Below, one piece after another: positions 5,152-7,257 of a stretch of 7,257 bases of DNA. The notes beneath the pieces are model-generated. The model had not been told where the DNA came from. It searched no databases and was given only the letters and a program-made list of their open reading frames with translations. The stretch lies in the NCBI GenBank assembly GCA_023381895.1, contig JAMCTA010000128.1:14620-21876 (forward strand), given 5' to 3'. This stretch comes from Chloroflexota bacterium (lineage in GTDB: Bacteria; Chloroflexota; UBA4733). How positions within the stretch are numbered: position 1 is the stretch's first letter; each line of letters opens with the position of its first letter. A program made the position numbers and the translations under genes.

Positions 5152-6420
5152 GTGCAGGTTGATGCTGTCATTGTAGGGGCCCGCGTCGCCGGTGCGAGCC
5201 TGGCTCTGCAGCTCGGACAGCAGGGCCGGCGGGTAGTCTTGGTCGACCGTGCTCGGTTTCCTAGCGACACTCTCTCGACGCATCTGGCGCTCAGTTCTGC
5301 GGTAGCTGCCCTAGATCGGCTCGGAGTGCTTGCGGATGTCGAGGCTACGGGTCTGCGCCGTATGACACGGATGCGAACCACTGTGGAAGATTGCGTCGTC
5401 GAGGGGCCAGTGATGCCAGCTGATGGAAAAGACTATGCTCTTGCTCCGCGCCGCAGCCATCTCGACCACGTCTTGCTGACACACGCCGTACGGCATTCAA
5501 CGGTAGAGCTACGCCAGGGTACGACCGTGGAGGGCATCGTTTGGGAGGGTAACCGGGCCGTCGGCGTGAAGACACGTACGCCCAAGGGCCGGCACGAAGA
5601 TATCCACGCGCGCGTAGTCGTGGGCGCGGATGGGCGCTTCTCGAAAGTAGCAGAGTGGGTAGAGGCAGCCGTGCTCTATCGGGTTCCGGCACTCCGCCCT
5701 GGCTTCTACGCCTATTATCACGATATCGATCCACTACCCTACACCGCGTGTGAGCTCTTGTTTCAGGGGAGTCACGTGGGCTTTCTCTTTCCTATGGAGT
5801 CCGGCACAGACCTCATTGCCGTCGAGCTAGACGCGGATGACTTCGATGACTATCGCACCCATCTTGAGGAGCGGTTCGAAGCACGCGTGCGCGCTCTTCC
5901 TTTCCTTCGTGAGCGGATGGCTCGGGCTAGACGAGATGGACCGATCTACGGGTCCAAGGGAGTCGACAACGTCATCCGAACCGCCTCTGGCAGGGGCTGG
6001 GTGGTCGTTGGAGATGCCGCGTGCAGCAAAGATCCGATCACTGGTAGCGGTATCAGCGATGCTCTCTCACAAGCCAGCGTCCTCGCAGGCGTGCTCGGCA
6101 GGGTCTTTGATGGTGCGGATTGGGACGCGTCGCTCCGGCTCTACGTACGGGCGCGTGACCAGCTGGCACGGCTCTCGGTAGACCTTGCTGTTGATGCTGC
6201 CCGGCAAGGAGCCCTGGATGGGGATGATCTTCGTACTCTCCGAGGAACGCTAGCCGTGCCGTTCTTCGCCAAGGCGGCACTGGAGAGGATGGGCGGTGCC
6301 GTGCAGCAATCGGACAGTCTCACAGATGCGAGTAAACGCTTCGCGGGTATGTTGCAACGCACTTTTGCGAACCAGGGAGACAGTGAGAAGCCCCCTGCAC
6401 CAAGCGCGGGGGAGCTATGA
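5152..6420 (+). CDS. FAD-dependent monooxygenase-like oxidoreductase
   Basis: The 422-residue protein has the class A flavoprotein monooxygenase / geranylgeranyl-reductase-like fold. Its N-terminus VDAVIVGARVAGASLALQL forms the beta-alpha-beta FAD site. The glycine motif reads GARVAG (9-14), with Arg in place of the middle Gly, as I recall in this subgroup, and D32 ends strand 2 to bind ribose. Further motifs are PSDTLSTH (37-44), VVGADGRFS (D160-G161) and VVVGDAACSKDPITGSGIS (G287-D288, P295), which contacts flavin and phosphate. Length and motifs are complete, and cofactor binding looks intact. I favour the GTG at 5152 (GTG 5149 is next best) over an ATG at 5068. The gene overlaps the following hydrolase gene as ATGA. 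The reaction is probably NAD(P)H-dependent hydroxylation or epoxidation, or alternatively double-bond reduction; the substrate is unknown. The protein appears soluble. Confidence 0.85.
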   Translation: MQVDAVIVGARVAGASLALQLGQQGRRVVLVDRARFPSDTLSTHLALSSAVAALDRLGVLADVEATGLRRMTRMRTTVEDCVVEGPVMPADGKDYALAPRRSHLDHVLLTHAVRHSTVELRQGTTVEGIVWEGNRAVGVKTRTPKGRHEDIHARVVVGADGRFSKVAEWVEAAVLYRVPALRPGFYAYYHDIDPLPYTACELLFQGSHVGFLFPMESGTDLIAVELDADDFDDYRTHLEERFEARVRALPFLRERMARARRDGPIYGSKGVDNVIRTASGRGWVVVGDAACSKDPITGSGISDALSQASVLAGVLGRVFDGADWDASLRLYVRARDQLARLSVDLAVDAARQGALDGDDLRTLRGTLAVPFFAKAALERMGGAVQQSDSLTDASKRFAGMLQRTFANQGDSEKPPAPSAGEL

Positions 6421-7257
6421 GCATCATCCACGGTGAGGCCCTCGCGGGGAACATCCGGCTGCACTACGTCGAGGCTGGTGATGGGCCGTTGCTGGTGGCG
6501 TTGCACGGATTCCCCGAATTCTGGTATGCGTGGCGGGCTCAGCTGCGTAGCCTGTGCCCTGATTTCCGCGTTGTTGCGCCTGATCTGCCTGGCTATAACC
6601 TATCCGGCAAGCCTCAAGACCTTGCGTGCTACACGCTGCATCACTTAGCTGGCACTGTGGCTCAGCTCATCGAACAGCTCGATGCTGGACCGGCCATCGT
6701 AGTTGGTCACGATTGGGGCGGCGCCATCGCCTGGAGGCTTGCTGCTTGCTTCCCCGAGAAGGTCGCTCGCTTGATTGTTGTCAACGCCCCCCACCCAGTG
6801 ATCTTCCAGCGTGAACTCAGGAACAATCCTGCACAGCAACGTGCCAGTCGCTACATGCTTCTCCTGCAGCGGGCTGATGCTGAGGAACGGCTACGAGAGA
6901 ACGACTTCGCTGTACTGCGGCAGGCGATGGATCCTGCTGGTAGCGCCCTGTTCACGGAATCGGATTGGGCAGCGTATCGCTCCGCGTGGAGCCAGTCGGG
7001 AGCGCTGGCCGGTGCCGTGAACTACTACCGGGCATTGTTGCGGCTACCCACTCAGGAAGAAGCATCAGAGCTACGCGAGTTTCCACAAGTGGCACAGCCG
7101 GCCCTGGTGCTCTGGGCGGAGGAGGACACCGCCCTCCTCCCAGGAAATCTTGAGGGGCTGGAAGCGTGGGTGCAGCAACTCGAGATCGTGCGTATTCCCG
7201 GATCGAGCCACTGGGTACTTCACGAGCAACCGGAGGTCGTCAGCGCAGCCATTCAGA
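6417..7257 (+). CDS. Alpha/beta hydrolase of the epoxide hydrolase type, C-terminus beyond window
   Basis: The ATG at 6417 overlaps the TGA of the flavoenzyme gene (ATGA), so translation is coupled. The frame is open to the window edge (280 codons plus one base); relatives are about 290-300 residues, so only the last few are missing. The visible motifs are the oxyanion-hole HGFPEFWYAWR (30-40), the nucleophile elbow VVGHDWGGAIAW with D99, the acid in WAEED (D237), and the base in GSSHWVLHEQP (H265). NYYRA (202-206) matches the cap-domain Tyr motif of epoxide hydrolases. HGFPE, an Asp nucleophile and NYYR favour epoxide hydrolase over esterase or peroxidase, both Ser-based; haloalkane dehalogenase shares the Asp nucleophile but normally has HGNP. 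The product is probably cytoplasmic and adds water to an epoxide, perhaps one made by the partner enzyme. Confidence 0.87.
   Translation, partial: MSIIHGEALAGNIRLHYVEAGDGPLLVALHGFPEFWYAWRAQLRSLCPDFRVVAPDLPGYNLSGKPQDLACYTLHHLAGTVAQLIEQLDAGPAIVVGHDWGGAIAWRLAACFPEKVARLIVVNAPHPVIFQRELRNNPAQQRASRYMLLLQRADAEERLRENDFAVLRQAMDPAGSALFTESDWAAYRSAWSQSGALAGAVNYYRALLRLPTQEEASELREFPQVAQPALVLWAEEDTALLPGNLEGLEAWVQQLEIVRIPGSSHWVLHEQPEVVSAAIQ

Noticed and set aside
1..7257. CRISPR arrays, tRNA or rRNA genes
   Set aside because: No regularly spaced repeats and no tRNA- or rRNA-like sequence were seen on either strand by eye.

Overview
The window is GC-rich bacterial DNA, most likely from the Chloroflexota (Thermomicrobia-like). 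I infer this from the secreted protein with LG(Y/L)P...QRAVLQ repeats, which I associate with that phylum, from the GT-C membrane glycosyltransferase beside it, and from the codon use. No rRNA, tRNA or housekeeping marker is present, so the assignment is tentative.

Layout, left to right. (1) 1-1525, minus strand: a two-gene unit made of a secreted repeat protein (GTG start at 1525) and, 42 bases downstream, a multi-membrane-spanning GT39/DUF2142-type protein that runs off the left edge. (2) 1702-2359, minus strand: an overlapping MntA/HepT pair (MNT-domain nucleotidyltransferase antitoxin and HEPN RNase toxin), with a recognisable promoter that fixes the antitoxin start. (3) About 2513-5040: a gene-poor stretch of remnants. 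A degraded non-coding block is followed by the C-terminal end of an unknown minus-strand protein (3002-3307). This meets, head to head, a large serine recombinase (3308-4426) that has lost its catalytic domain and carries an in-frame TAG. Directly after it lies an internally deleted IS110-family element (about 4430-5036). Its transposase is an in-frame fusion of the two ends, but its left non-coding end still folds like a bridge RNA. (4) 5100-7257, plus strand: an 8+8 base palindrome, then an FAD-dependent monooxygenase-like gene (GTG start at 5152), translationally coupled through ATGA to an epoxide-hydrolase-type alpha/beta hydrolase cut by the right edge.

How the parts may work together: the two left-hand genes look like a cell-envelope unit. 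MntA/HepT is a self-contained toxin-antitoxin module next to mobile-element debris. The right-hand pair could act in sequence, the flavoenzyme oxygenating a substrate and the hydrolase opening an epoxide, but the substrate cannot be read from the sequence.

The observations most worth following up are the IS110 remnant with a candidate bridge RNA, and the junction at about 3305 where two genes on opposite strands have both lost their 5' ends.
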